Shown here: in pieces, positions 1 through 7,489 of the stretch
How positions within the stretch are numbered: position 1 is the stretch's first letter
How the letters are laid out: every line of letters begins with the position of its first letter
Origin: Leisingera sp. JC1
GTDB taxonomy: Bacteria > Pseudomonadota > Alphaproteobacteria > Rhodobacterales > Rhodobacteraceae
Assembly (NCBI RefSeq): GCF_001679925.1
Contig: NZ_LYUZ01000035.1
Coordinates: 32,615-64,634 of the forward strand
Direction of reading: 5' to 3'
DNA length: 32,020 nucleotides
Notes under the pieces: generated by a model
Databases searched by the model: none
Told to the model about the DNA's origin: nothing
What the model saw: only the letters and a program-made list of their open reading frames with translations
Made by a program: the position numbers and the translations under genes

Positions 1-263
1 AGCGGCTTGCCGGACCAGCTGGCGTCATCGTCGTTGACGCTGTCAAACCCGCTGGCGCCGCCCGCGTTGGTGTCGGCATCGACCGCCTTGGAGTACCAGC
101 CGATGCGGGTGTTGATGTCGGTGTTATTGATGCCTGCCGCCGCCACGCGGATCAGCACCTCGCCAGGGCCGGGCTGCGGCACCGGCACATCTGTGCGGTA
201 TTCCAGTTTTTCGATGCCGCCGTGGCCGGTCAAAAGAACTGCCGCCATTTTTTCCGGAATCAT
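1..263 (-). CDS. Zinc-type alcohol dehydrogenase / quinone oxidoreductase (MDR family), N-terminal part
   Basis: The minus-strand frame starts at ATG 263 and runs open off the left edge, giving 87 residues that begin MIPEKMAAVLLTGHGG. The run VPVPQPGPGEVLIRVAAAGIN is the typical GroES-like N-terminus of medium-chain dehydrogenases, which reduce or oxidise alcohols, aldehydes or quinones with NAD(P)H. A GGGAGG ribosome site lies 7 bases before the ATG. The catalytic and cofactor domains lie outside the window, so substrate and zinc dependence cannot be judged. It follows the Rieske/ALDH operon on the same strand but is separated from it by two hairpins and about 200 bases, so it is probably transcribed separately. 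The family call is firm; the function is open. Confidence 0.8.
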   Translation of the reverse strand, partial: MIPEKMAAVLLTGHGGIEKLEYRTDVPVPQPGPGEVLIRVAAAGINNTDINTRIGWYSKAVDADTNAGGASGFDSVNDDDASWSGKP

Positions 264-323
264 GTCCCGTCCTCCCTGCAAGCATGCTGCCCAAATGCGG
301 GGACCGGTTTTGGGCTACTCGAA

Positions 324-367
324 CATGCAAATTCAAAAGCTCAGGCCTGTACCCCGTGCATGCAAAT
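324..367 (-). repeat. Two direct 9-bp repeats upstream of the MDR gene
   Basis: The 9-mer CATGCAAAT (ATTTGCATG on the gene strand) occurs at 324-332 and again at 359-367, 35 bases apart, in the 130 bases ahead of the dehydrogenase start at 263. Two copies this close in GC-rich DNA may be regulator half-sites, but no regulator is assigned. Confidence 0.35.
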
Positions 368-394
368 GAATGCGGCACAGGCCTTGGAATTAGA

Positions 395-454
395 TTGGCC
401 GGCCCTCCCCTGCCGGCCAAAACAGGGCGCCTCCCCCGCGGAGGCAGCGCCCTG
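395..454 (-). terminator. Tandem terminator hairpins after the Rieske/ALDH operon
   Basis: Reading the minus strand after the stop at 464, a GC hairpin (arms CAGGGCGC and GCGCCCTG, 423-454) is followed at once by TTTT (419-422), as in a Rho-independent terminator. A second perfect hairpin with 9-bp arms TTGGCCGGC/GCCGGCCAA lies at 395-420 and shares the T tract. Together they close the operon before the MDR gene. Confidence 0.7.
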
Positions 455-463
455 AAACTTGTC

Positions 464-703
464 TCACAGCTCCAGCGGATGCGCGCGGCCTCGGTCCGCC
501 AGGCGGCGGTTCAGTACCTTCGCTTCCGGCAATCCGGCCTCCAGCGCAAAGACAAAGGCGTGGGTCAGGTAGAAGCAGGCCGCGTCAATTTTGCCCGCCG
601 CCTCCGCCTGGTCACCGGCCAGCGTGTACAGCCGGACCAGCTCTGCGCTGTCCTTGTCTTCATGCGCCTTCAGAAGTGCACGGTCGAGGTCTACGCGCTC
701 CAT
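464..703 (-). CDS. Small conserved-looking protein of unknown function, last gene of the Rieske operon
   Basis: This gene encodes 79 residues, MERVDLDRALLKAHEDKDSA to GRAHPLEL. Its ATG at 703 lies three bases after the TGA of the aldehyde dehydrogenase (707-709), so it is almost certainly cotranslated with it. The sequence is mostly alpha-helical by composition (an LVRLYTLAGDQAEAAGKIDAA-like helix pair resembling a single TPR-type hairpin). It has no signal peptide, membrane span or recognisable catalytic motif. I do not recognise the family. The position suggests an accessory role to the oxygenase or the dehydrogenase, such as a scaffold or chaperone, but that is inference only. Confidence 0.75.
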   Translation of the reverse strand: MERVDLDRALLKAHEDKDSAELVRLYTLAGDQAEAAGKIDAACFYLTHAFVFALEAGLPEAKVLNRRLADRGRAHPLEL

Positions 704-706
704 CCC

Positions 707-2158
707 TCAGCCCTTCAGCGAGATCGCGATGTTCTTGGTGCGCACGTAGTTATACAGCGCCTCCAAACCCTTCTCGCGCCCGAAACCGGATTTGCCGACC
801 CCGCCGAACGGGGTGGAGATGCCGCCCGCGAACCATTCGTTCACGAACACCTGACCGGCGCGCAGACGGTTCGCGACGCGATGCGCGCGCGCCAGGTCGC
901 GGGTGAAGACGCCGGCCACCAGCCCGAACTCGGTGCCGTTGGCCATGGCAATCGCCTCGGCTTCGGTGTCAAACGGCGTAAAGCAGGTGACGGGGCCGAA
1001 AATCTCCTCCTGCGCGACACGGGATGCGGGGTCCACATCCGCCAGAATGGTCGGCGCCATGAAATAGCCCTCCCGCTCCAGCCGGGCACCGCCGGATGCC
1101 GCGCGGGCGCCGCTTTGGCGGGCGGTGGCAGCCAAGGTTTCGATGCCATCCAGCTGGCGGGCAGAGATCACCGGCGTGAGGCCAGGGTTTTCCAGCCCGT
1201 GTCCGACGCTCAGGCCATTTGCCAGCGCGGCGGCACGTTCGACTGCTTCGTCGTAGATCGAGCGGTGCACCAGCACCCGCGACATGGCGGAACAGACCTG
1301 CCCGGCGTTGTAGAAGATGCCGCTTTGCAGGGAGGACATCAGCGTGTCCAGATTGGCGTCCTCAAACGCCACCGCGGCAGATTTTCCACCCAGCTCCATC
1401 AGTGCAGGCGTCACCGGGTTGGCGGCCGCGCGCAGGATCGCCTGACCGGTCGGAACTGATCCGGTGAAGACGATCTGGTCAACGGCGGTGCTTTCCACCA
1501 GCCGCGCGCCCAGTTCTGCGCCGATGCCGTTCAGGATCGACACCGCCCCGGCCGGAACCTCAGCGCGTTCCAGCGCCACGCCCAGCATCGCCAGCGCCAT
1601 CGGGTCCAGCTCCGGCGATTTGATGATCACCGAATTGCCCGCAGCCATCGCAGGCGCCAGCGACCGCGCCGCGATCGACACCGGAAAGTTCCACGGCACG
1701 ATCTGGGCGGAAACACCGTAGGGCTCATAGACCGTATAGTCAGCGTAATCAGGGCCAAGCGGGATCGACTTGCCTTCGATCTTGTCGGCCATGCCGCCGT
1801 AATATTCGAAATACTGCGCGGCCTCTTCGAATTCATCATGCGCCGCGCTGAGGCTCTTGCCGCTTTCCCGGCACAACAGCTCCGCGCCTTCGTCCGCGAT
1901 GCCGCGGATTTCAGCCGCGATACGCTGCATCAGCTGGCCGCGTTTGGCGGGTTTCATCGCGGCCAGATCGCCGCGCTCGAAACTTGCCCGTGCTGCCTCC
2001 AGCGCTTTGGCTAGGGACTCCTCACCCGCCAGCGCGCAGTCACCCACGTGGCTGCCGTTGCCCGGATCCTCGACGGCCATGCGTGCACCGCCGTCGCCTT
2101 CGACCCAGGAACCGGCCAGGAAATTCCTGGCCAGCCCGTCGTTCAGGAAAGAACTCAT
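707..2158 (-). CDS. NAD(P)-dependent aldehyde dehydrogenase (betaine-aldehyde-dehydrogenase-like)
   Basis: This 483-residue ALDH oxidises an aldehyde to a carboxylate. The start ATG at 2158 overlaps the TGA of the Rieske gene (ATGA), which implies translational coupling; the frame is open farther upstream, but that stretch is antisense-like and inside the Rieske gene. Visible motifs are the cofactor-loop PWNFP with Asn157, the general base Glu255 in MELGGKS, and the nucleophile Cys289 in NAGQVCSAMSR. The C-terminal STPFGGVGKSGFGREKGLEA is typical of betaine-aldehyde and aminobutyraldehyde dehydrogenases. Pairing with a Rieske oxygenase fits either of two roles: oxidising the aldehyde left when a C-N bond is cut (as malic semialdehyde after carnitine cleavage), or a betaine-aldehyde step. 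The sequence cannot decide between them. Confidence 0.93.
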   Translation of the reverse strand: MSSFLNDGLARNFLAGSWVEGDGGARMAVEDPGNGSHVGDCALAGEESLAKALEAARASFERGDLAAMKPAKRGQLMQRIAAEIRGIADEGAELLCRESGKSLSAAHDEFEEAAQYFEYYGGMADKIEGKSIPLGPDYADYTVYEPYGVSAQIVPWNFPVSIAARSLAPAMAAGNSVIIKSPELDPMALAMLGVALERAEVPAGAVSILNGIGAELGARLVESTAVDQIVFTGSVPTGQAILRAAANPVTPALMELGGKSAAVAFEDANLDTLMSSLQSGIFYNAGQVCSAMSRVLVHRSIYDEAVERAAALANGLSVGHGLENPGLTPVISARQLDGIETLAATARQSGARAASGGARLEREGYFMAPTILADVDPASRVAQEEIFGPVTCFTPFDTEAEAIAMANGTEFGLVAGVFTRDLARAHRVANRLRAGQVFVNEWFAGGISTPFGGVGKSGFGREKGLEALYNYVRTKNIAISLKG

Positions 2159-3309
2159 GCCTCGCGGCCCTTGGTCACCTGATCGGCCACCCAGGCGTGG
2201 AAGTTGTGGGTCGGCCCGTCCATCGCCGGCGAGAAACGGCCGCCGTCGAACAGCTCGCCATGGCGGCCCTTCTGCATGCCCTCGACAACAAAGACGTCTT
2301 CTTCGAACACGGTCTTCCACAGCTTGGCGTTCTCGGTGCGCAGCTCTTCCAGCTCCGGGGTCTCTTCCGGCGATTTGGAGTAGTAGAGCTCGATATGCTC
2401 GACGGTGTTTTCGGTGTCGACCGGTTCCAGGATAATCGCAAAGGCATGGTCGCGCTGCACACCCAGCAGGACGTTGGGGTAAACCGCAGTGTATTCGCCG
2501 CCCTCGTCCCACTTGCTGCTGAGGCCCTCGAAATCCGGGAACACTTCGTCGTTTTCGCCCTTCAGCTGGCGGTAAACCAGGGTGCCCTGGCCGGAATACT
2601 TGCCCGGCACCTCAATGTTGTAGTGGTCTTCCAGCCGGGAATAGCTGTTGAGGCCCGGATGCACCCACGGCAGATGATAGCTCTCGCAGTAGTTCTCCAC
2701 TGCCAGCTTCCAGTTGGTTTTGACTTCCAGCTTGAAGCCGGAGTCTTCGCCGCCGTGATGCACCGGGGTGTCGAATTCCTTCCAGCGCTCCAGCAGGTCG
2801 GCATGGGCCTCCTCGAACTCCGGCGCGGAGCCGTCAACGTTCACAAACACCACGTCGCGCCAGACGTAGGAGCGGATGCGGACCAGGCCCAGCTCGTCCA
2901 GCTTGATGTCTTCATGCTTGTTGTTGCCGGGGCCGCCCACATGCGGGGTGGAGACCAGGCGGCCATCCAGGCCATAGCACCAGCTGTGATAGGCGCAGCG
3001 GATCGCGCCGCGGATCTTGCCGGCCTTCTCGACCAGGATCATGCCCCGGTGGCGGCAGGTATTCTGGAAAACGCCGATCTCGCCGTCCTTGTCGCGCACG
3101 ATCAACAGCGGCATGCCCAGGAAATTCACCGGCTTCGCATAGCCCGGCTCCGGCACGTCCTTGCCAAAGCCGATACCGGACCAGTTGGCAAACAGCACCG
3201 AACGTTTTTCTTCGGCAAAGACGGCGGGGTCGATGTAATGGGCGTTCGGCAGGCCGTTGGCAACGTTGACCGGAGCCATCACCGGGGCAAGCGAGTCATG
3301 CTTGTTCAT
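2155..3309 (-). CDS. Rieske-type non-haem iron oxygenase, alpha subunit, probably acting on a quaternary amine
   Basis: This 384-residue oxygenase subunit carries a Rieske [2Fe-2S] site (C85-x-H87 in CRHRG; C105 and H108 in CAYHSW) and a mononuclear iron site with H212 and H217 in ENYCESYHLPWVHP. The residue bridging the two metal sites is Glu209, where ring-hydroxylating enzymes usually have Asp. As I recall it, Glu is typical of quaternary-amine oxygenases (carnitine oxygenase CntA, stachydrine demethylase Stc2). I chose the ATG at 3309, with GGAGA eight bases upstream, over an upstream ATG that would add 23 residues. It is translationally coupled to the aldehyde dehydrogenase. No ferredoxin-reductase partner is in the window. 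Likely reactions are N-demethylation or C-N cleavage of a betaine; the substrate is not determined. Confidence 0.93.
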   Translation of the reverse strand: MNKHDSLAPVMAPVNVANGLPNAHYIDPAVFAEEKRSVLFANWSGIGFGKDVPEPGYAKPVNFLGMPLLIVRDKDGEIGVFQNTCRHRGMILVEKAGKIRGAIRCAYHSWCYGLDGRLVSTPHVGGPGNNKHEDIKLDELGLVRIRSYVWRDVVFVNVDGSAPEFEEAHADLLERWKEFDTPVHHGGEDSGFKLEVKTNWKLAVENYCESYHLPWVHPGLNSYSRLEDHYNIEVPGKYSGQGTLVYRQLKGENDEVFPDFEGLSSKWDEGGEYTAVYPNVLLGVQRDHAFAIILEPVDTENTVEHIELYYSKSPEETPELEELRTENAKLWKTVFEEDVFVVEGMQKGRHGELFDGGRFSPAMDGPTHNFHAWVADQVTKGREA

Positions 3310-3405
3310 CTGGGGTCTCTCCAAGGCAGGAAAAAGATGTGCGCGTTCTGCGCCATTGAAGGCAGAGACCAGATTCACTCAATATCAGGAATTTTCGCGC
3401 TGAGG

Positions 3406-4320
3406 TTAGCTGAGCTCATCCGAGCTTCGATTGACCTCGCCAATCACCCATTTGCGAAGCAAACGGGCGGATTCCGACAATTCCGCGTCCGGCCGTCCGA
3501 CCAGATGGAAGCCGTGCGGCGCCGCCAGAACATGCGGGCCGATCGGCACCAGCTGGCCGGTGGTCAGCAGTGGGTGCAGCAGCCGCTGCCAACCTAAGAC
3601 CAGCCCCACCCCGTCCTGCGCCGCCTGCAGCGCTACGGCGTAGTTGTTGACCCGCACACCGGGCGCGATGGGGCCGTCATAGCCCAGCTGCTGGAACCAG
3701 TCCGCCCAGGTGGTCCAGCTCTTGTCGTCGGACTCCAGATGCAACAGCCGCTCTTGCGCCAGATCCTCCAGCGGGCAGCCGGTCAGCCGCTCCGCCAGTT
3801 CCCGGTTGCCGACCGGCACCAGATGGTCGCGGTAAAGCTCCGTCTGTTCCAGACGGGTATCGCGCTCGCGCCCGTAGCGGATGTAGAAATCCACATCCGG
3901 CATGCTGCGCAGCGGCCGGTCGTTGACGATCTGGTTGACGTTCACATCCGGGTTCTGCCGCCAGAACCGCACCACTGAGGGCGACAGCCACAGCGAGGCC
4001 ACCGCCGATGTGGAGCCGATGGTGACGGTATCGCCGGTCTGCCGGTCGCGGATGGTCTTGAGGCTGAGGGAAATCTTGGAAAACGACGAGGCGAGGGTTT
4101 CAAACAGCGCCTCGCCCTCTTCTGTCAGCTCCACGCCCCGGTGCTTGCGCTGAAACAGCGGCGCCTGCAGCTCCGCCTCCAGCGCCTTGACCTGGTGGCT
4201 GACCGCACCGGGGGTGACGGACAGTTCCTGCGCCGCGTTCTTGAAGCTCAGATGCCTTGCCGCGGCCTCGAACGCGGCCAGGGTGGTCAGCGGCGGCAGG
4301 TTGTAATGGCGGCGGGACAT
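3406..4320 (-). CDS. LysR-family transcriptional regulator (GcvA-like)
   Basis: This 304-residue regulator has an N-terminal winged helix-turn-helix (residues about 9-68, FEAAARHLSFKNAAQELSVT followed by PGAVSHQVKALE), then a periplasmic-binding-protein-like effector domain. The ATG at 4320 has AGGAG seven bases upstream. The gene lies 96 bases upstream of the Rieske oxygenase on the same strand, so it may be read through into the operon or regulate it. The inverted repeat TCCTCAT-N6-ATGAGGA at 4354-4373, just before its start, has the spacing of a LysR-type operator and suggests autoregulation. The effector is unknown; a betaine or its breakdown product would suit the neighbourhood. Confidence 0.92.
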   Translation of the reverse strand: MSRRHYNLPPLTTLAAFEAAARHLSFKNAAQELSVTPGAVSHQVKALEAELQAPLFQRKHRGVELTEEGEALFETLASSFSKISLSLKTIRDRQTGDTVTIGSTSAVASLWLSPSVVRFWRQNPDVNVNQIVNDRPLRSMPDVDFYIRYGRERDTRLEQTELYRDHLVPVGNRELAERLTGCPLEDLAQERLLHLESDDKSWTTWADWFQQLGYDGPIAPGVRVNNYAVALQAAQDGVGLVLGWQRLLHPLLTTGQLVPIGPHVLAAPHGFHLVGRPDAELSESARLLRKWVIGEVNRSSDELS

Positions 4321-4353
4321 CTGCGGCTCCTGGCATATGGCTCGGGTGAGTGA

Positions 4354-4373
4354 TCCTCATTTCAATATGAGGA
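4354..4373 (-). promoter_or_regulatory. Inverted repeat upstream of the LysR gene, operator candidate
   Basis: Perfect 7-bp arms TCCTCAT and ATGAGGA are separated by TTCAAT, centred about 43 bases before the LysR ATG. The A/T-rich interrupted dyad fits a LysR-type site. A weaker dyad TTTCAT-ACG-ATGAAA lies nearby at about 4418-4432. Confidence 0.5.
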
Positions 4374-4432
4374 AAACATCTTTGAAGGCCAGACCGGAAA
4401 TTTCAGGCGGGAGCCGTTTTCATACGATGAAA

Positions 4433-4483
4433 CCGGCCATGAAAAATCGATTTTTCATGGCCGGAAACCGCGCCGGTTTCCGG
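4433..4483 (-). terminator. Two adjoining perfect hairpins downstream of the GlxA-type regulator
   Basis: Directly after the regulator's stop (4489) lies a 10-bp stem with a 3-base loop, CCGGAAACCG/CGGTTTCCGG (4461-4483). It shares its CCGG with a perfect 32-bp palindrome at 4433-4464 centred on ATCGAT. The first probably ends glxA-type transcription. The second has no loop as DNA and might instead be a protein site or a bidirectional terminator. Beyond it, the minus strand continues with TTTCATCG, so the T tract is weak. Confidence 0.55.
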
Positions 4484-4488
4484 CTGCC

Positions 4489-5439
4489 TCACTCGATCCG
4501 GCTGCGTTGCAGCATCGGGGTCACGTTGAAGGCGGCCTTGTAGACCCGTGAAAAGTGCCCTGGGCTGTCGAACCCGCAGGACAGTGCCACGTCTGTGACC
4601 GAGGCCTCGGTCTGGATCAGCAGGTTGCGGGCGCGTTCCAGCCGCATCTCCATCGAGTACTTTTTCGGCGAAGTGTTCAGGTATTTGCCGAACAGCCGCT
4701 CCAGCTGGCGGGTGGAGATGCCGATCTCCTCTGCAATGCGGGCGGGGGAGATGGGATCGCTGATGTGGTCATGCATCATCTGGATGGCGCGGGCCAGATG
4801 CGCGTTGCGCATGCCGTTGCGCGATTGCAGCGAAACCTTCTGTTCAGCCGTGGCATTGCGCACCGCGTTATAGACCATCTGGTCGGCAACCGCGACCGCC
4901 AGGTCATAGCCGTGTTCCCGCTCAATCAGGTGCAGCATCAGATCCGCCGTGGCAGTACCGCCGGAGGCGGTAACGTGTTTTTCGTCGGCCACAAACACGC
5001 TGCGCACCAGGTTCACCTCCGGGAACGCCTCCATGAAGCTGTCGTGGTACTCCCAGTGGATCGCTGCCTGCATACCATCCAGAAACCCGGCCTCCGCCAG
5101 CACCCAGGCGCCGGAGCACAGCGCGCCCACCGCAACGCCGCGCGCCTTTTCCCGCCTCAATGCCGCCAGCAGCGGTTTTGTCACATGATTGCGCATATGG
5201 ATGCCCGAAAGGGCAAACAGGCGGTCGCTTTTCGGAGTCGCGTCAAACCCGTAGTGCACCAGCGTCACAGATCCATTGGAGCAGGTCGCGGTCTCGCCGT
5301 TTTCCGATCCGAACGACCATTCGTACAAGTCCTCGCCGCTGACAAGGTTGGCGATCCTGAGCGGCTCCACCGCGCAGGAAAACGCCAGATGCGAGAACTC
5401 CTCCACTAGGAGAAAGGCAAAATGCTGTGTCTTGGTCAT
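4489..5439 (-). CDS. GlxA-family transcriptional regulator (DJ-1/PfpI-like plus AraC domain), GbdR/CdhR-like
   Basis: This 316-residue regulator has an N-terminal DJ-1/PfpI-like sensor domain (about residues 5-170, with the elbow motif GALCSGAWVLAEAG) and a C-terminal AraC double helix-turn-helix (about 220-312, IAEEIGISTRQLERLFGKYL and VALSCGFDSPGHFSRVYK). This architecture is shared by the regulators of glycine betaine (GbdR) and carnitine (CdhR) catabolism. The ATG at 5439 is the first that begins the sensor fold; the open frame extends farther up into proX antisense. It is the first gene after proX on the same strand, 73 bases away. An activator of the betaine genes on both sides is the likely role. 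Confidence 0.9.
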   Translation of the reverse strand: MTKTQHFAFLLVEEFSHLAFSCAVEPLRIANLVSGEDLYEWSFGSENGETATCSNGSVTLVHYGFDATPKSDRLFALSGIHMRNHVTKPLLAALRREKARGVAVGALCSGAWVLAEAGFLDGMQAAIHWEYHDSFMEAFPEVNLVRSVFVADEKHVTASGGTATADLMLHLIEREHGYDLAVAVADQMVYNAVRNATAEQKVSLQSRNGMRNAHLARAIQMMHDHISDPISPARIAEEIGISTRQLERLFGKYLNTSPKKYSMEMRLERARNLLIQTEASVTDVALSCGFDSPGHFSRVYKAAFNVTPMLQRSRIE

Positions 5440-5461
5440 GGCTTGCCCCAGAAAAGAGGGA

Positions 5462-5487
5462 CTGCGCGAGGGGGTTGCCCCGCGCAG
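5462..5487 (-). terminator. Hairpin between proX and the GlxA-type regulator
   Basis: The arms CTGCGC and GCGCAG, continued by GGGG/CCCC across a small bulge, form a stable stem, and the minus strand then reads TCCCTCTTTTC. It resembles a leaky intercistronic terminator that would lower regulator expression relative to the abundant binding protein. Confidence 0.45.
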
Positions 5488-5512
5488 CCCGGTGGCACGG
5501 GTGTGCCTGCTA

Positions 5513-6502
5513 TTATTCCGCTGCCGCGCGGGCCGCGTCCAGCCAGCTGTCGTAAGTTTCGCGGTTGGCCTCGATCCATGCGTCCACGTGGCGGTCGATG
5601 TCGTCCGAGCTGTCCTCGCCATCCGCAATCAGCTTGTTCTGGGCCGAGATGTCGTTGATGTCGATCTTGGCCAGTTCGAACAGCTTGGTCGCGGCCGGGT
5701 TGGCGGCCAGGAACTCATCGGTGGCAACAACGCGGATGCTGTCCACGGCGAAACCCAGGTCCTTGCCATTGAAGGTGGTGTCGCCGGCGGCACCGTCGGG
5801 CAGCGAGGAATAGGGCACCGCCAGGAACTCCACATCCTTGCCCGGCACCAGGGCGCCGGAGACCCAGTAGGGCGTCCAAGTGTAGTAGAGCACGTTTTCG
5901 CCGGCTGCGTTGCGGGCGATGGTGTCGGCGATGATGGCGTTATAGGCCCCCTGGTTGTGGTTCACGGTGTCGCGCAGGCCGAATTCACTCAGCTGATGCT
6001 CGATCACCCGCTCGCAGCCCCAGCCCGGCACGCAGCCGGCCAGATCGGCCTTGCCGTCGCCATCGGCGTCGAACATTTTGGCCTTTTCCGGGTCGGTCAG
6101 GTCGCCCAGGTTCTGGACCCCTGCATCATAGGCCGACTTGTTGACCAGATAGCCCTGCAGCGCGCCCTCGATCAGGGTGCCGACCTTCTCCAGCACCGCG
6201 TCGCCGCCGGACTCCTCAAAGAAGGTATGGTGCAGGGTATTCCAGTGCACCGCGGTGAAATCGGCGTCGCCGGTTCCCAGCGCCAGATGCACGGTCTGCG
6301 CCTCGACTTCCTGCGGCTCGGCCACCTCATAGCCCAGATCCTCCAGCGCGCGGAACAGGATGCGGTGCTGGAAGAACTCCTCCAGATAGGACTGGATCAC
6401 CGGGCGCACGGTGACGCCTTCGCCGGGTTTCTCGCTGGCAAACACAGCGCCTGCCAGCATGGTCGAGGCTGCCAGCGCAGCCAGTGCGGTCTTCCTGAAC
6501 AT
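5513..6502 (-). CDS. proX: Glycine betaine / proline betaine ABC transporter, periplasmic binding protein
   Basis: This 329-residue secreted protein has a signal peptide at about residues 1-22 (MFRKTALAALAASTMLAGAV, cleavage near VFA-SE). It closely follows E. coli ProX: DADGDGKADLAGC, a probable disulphide pair Cys157/Cys163 in GCVPGWGCE, and TWTPYWVSGAL. Trp87, Trp161 and Trp209 fall where E. coli ProX has the three-tryptophan box that cages the trimethyl- or dimethylammonium group of glycine betaine or proline betaine. That supports binding of a betaine rather than an amino acid. It is the third gene of the proVWX set, 39 bases after proW. Given hpbD in the window, the natural ligand may be hydroxyproline betaine or proline betaine, which is inference. 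Confidence 0.93.
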   Translation of the reverse strand: MFRKTALAALAASTMLAGAVFASEKPGEGVTVRPVIQSYLEEFFQHRILFRALEDLGYEVAEPQEVEAQTVHLALGTGDADFTAVHWNTLHHTFFEESGGDAVLEKVGTLIEGALQGYLVNKSAYDAGVQNLGDLTDPEKAKMFDADGDGKADLAGCVPGWGCERVIEHQLSEFGLRDTVNHNQGAYNAIIADTIARNAAGENVLYYTWTPYWVSGALVPGKDVEFLAVPYSSLPDGAAGDTTFNGKDLGFAVDSIRVVATDEFLAANPAATKLFELAKIDINDISAQNKLIADGEDSSDDIDRHVDAWIEANRETYDSWLDAARAAAE

Positions 6503-6541
6503 GAATAGGTCCTCCCTTGGGTGTTCAGATGAAAGTGAAAG

Positions 6542-7477
6542 TCAGTTTTTGCCGGCCAGGCGCAGCACCGCGCCGACCGGACCGCCCTGCCACCAGTGGC
6601 GGTGGCCGCGGTCACGACCCGACTGGCCCATTCCTTGCGTGATGCGGTCCAGCACGATGGCCAGGATCACGATGCCGAGGCCGCCAACCAGCGCCTTGCC
6701 CGCATCCAGGCGGCCCATGGCGCGCAGCACCTCGTTGCCCAGCCCCTTGACCGAGATCATCGAGGCGATCACCACCATCGACAGCGACAGCATGATGGTC
6801 TGGTTGACGCCGGCCAGGATGGTTGGCGTGGCCAGCGGCAGTTCGACCTTGAACAGAATCTGGCGCGGGCTGGCGCCAAAGGCGCGCGCGGCCTCCACCA
6901 CAGAGGCATTGACGCCGCGGATGCCAAGGCTGGTGAGGCGGATCAGCGGCGGCAGCGCAAAGATGATCGTCACGATCACGCCGGAGACATTGCCGATGCC
7001 AATCAGCATCACAACGGGCACCAGATACACAAAGGCCGGGATCGTCTGCATGGTGTCCAGCACCGGCCGCATCGCCGCTTCGAACCGGTCGTTCTTGCCC
7101 GCCAGCACCCCAAGCGGCAGGCCGATGATGAAGCACAGGATCACCGCCGACACCACAATCGCCAGTGTGGTCATCGCCAGCCCCCAGGCGTTCGGCGACA
7201 AAAAGCCAAGCGCCAGCATCGACACGCCGACCAGAATAGCCACCCGGCGGCCCGCGGCCTGCCAGGCGATCAGCACCAGCAGCGCCAGCATAATTAGCGG
7301 CGGCACCGCATTCAGCGCAGTGTCGATGCCGACGATCATCTCGTTGAAGAACTTCTTCACCGGCTGGATCAACGCACGGTTGGCAATTGCCCACTGCTTG
7401 ACCCCATCCGCCGATTCAGCCAGCCCCAGATCAACCGCGGAAAACGGGTCGAGGATGCTGTTGGTGTTTTCTGCCAT
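6542..7477 (-). CDS. proW: Glycine betaine / proline betaine ABC transporter, permease
   Basis: This 311-residue inner-membrane permease of the ProW/OpuAB type has hydrophobic spans (for example [40 protein letters not shown] as read from the frame, and [20 protein letters not shown]). The coupling-loop signature is around [20 protein letters not shown], which contacts the ATPase. The extended cytoplasmic N-terminus (about 60 residues) is normal for ProW. The start ATG 7477 lies 12 bases after the proV stop with a GAGG-type ribosome site. It works with ProV and ProX to import betaines, as osmolytes or as nutrients; the catabolic neighbours favour the second use. Confidence 0.93.
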   Translation of the reverse strand: MAENTNSILDPFSAVDLGLAESADGVKQWAIANRALIQPVKKFFNEMIVGIDTALNAVPPLIMLALLVLIAWQAAGRRVAILVGVSMLALGFLSPNAWGLAMTTLAIVVSAVILCFIIGLPLGVLAGKNDRFEAAMRPVLDTMQTIPAFVYLVPVVMLIGIGNVSGVIVTIIFALPPLIRLTSLGIRGVNASVVEAARAFGASPRQILFKVELPLATPTILAGVNQTIMLSLSMVVIASMISVKGLGNEVLRAMGRLDAGKALVGGLGIVILAIVLDRITQGMGQSGRDRGHRHWWQGGPVGAVLRLAGKN

Positions 7478-7489
7478 GGTCTTGCCTCC

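Noticed and set aside
284-3597. Long plus-strand open frames opposite the ALDH and Rieske genes (391 and 537 codons)
   Set aside because: They lie antisense to two genes with intact catalytic motifs, have no recognisable domains and reflect GC-rich third-position bias.
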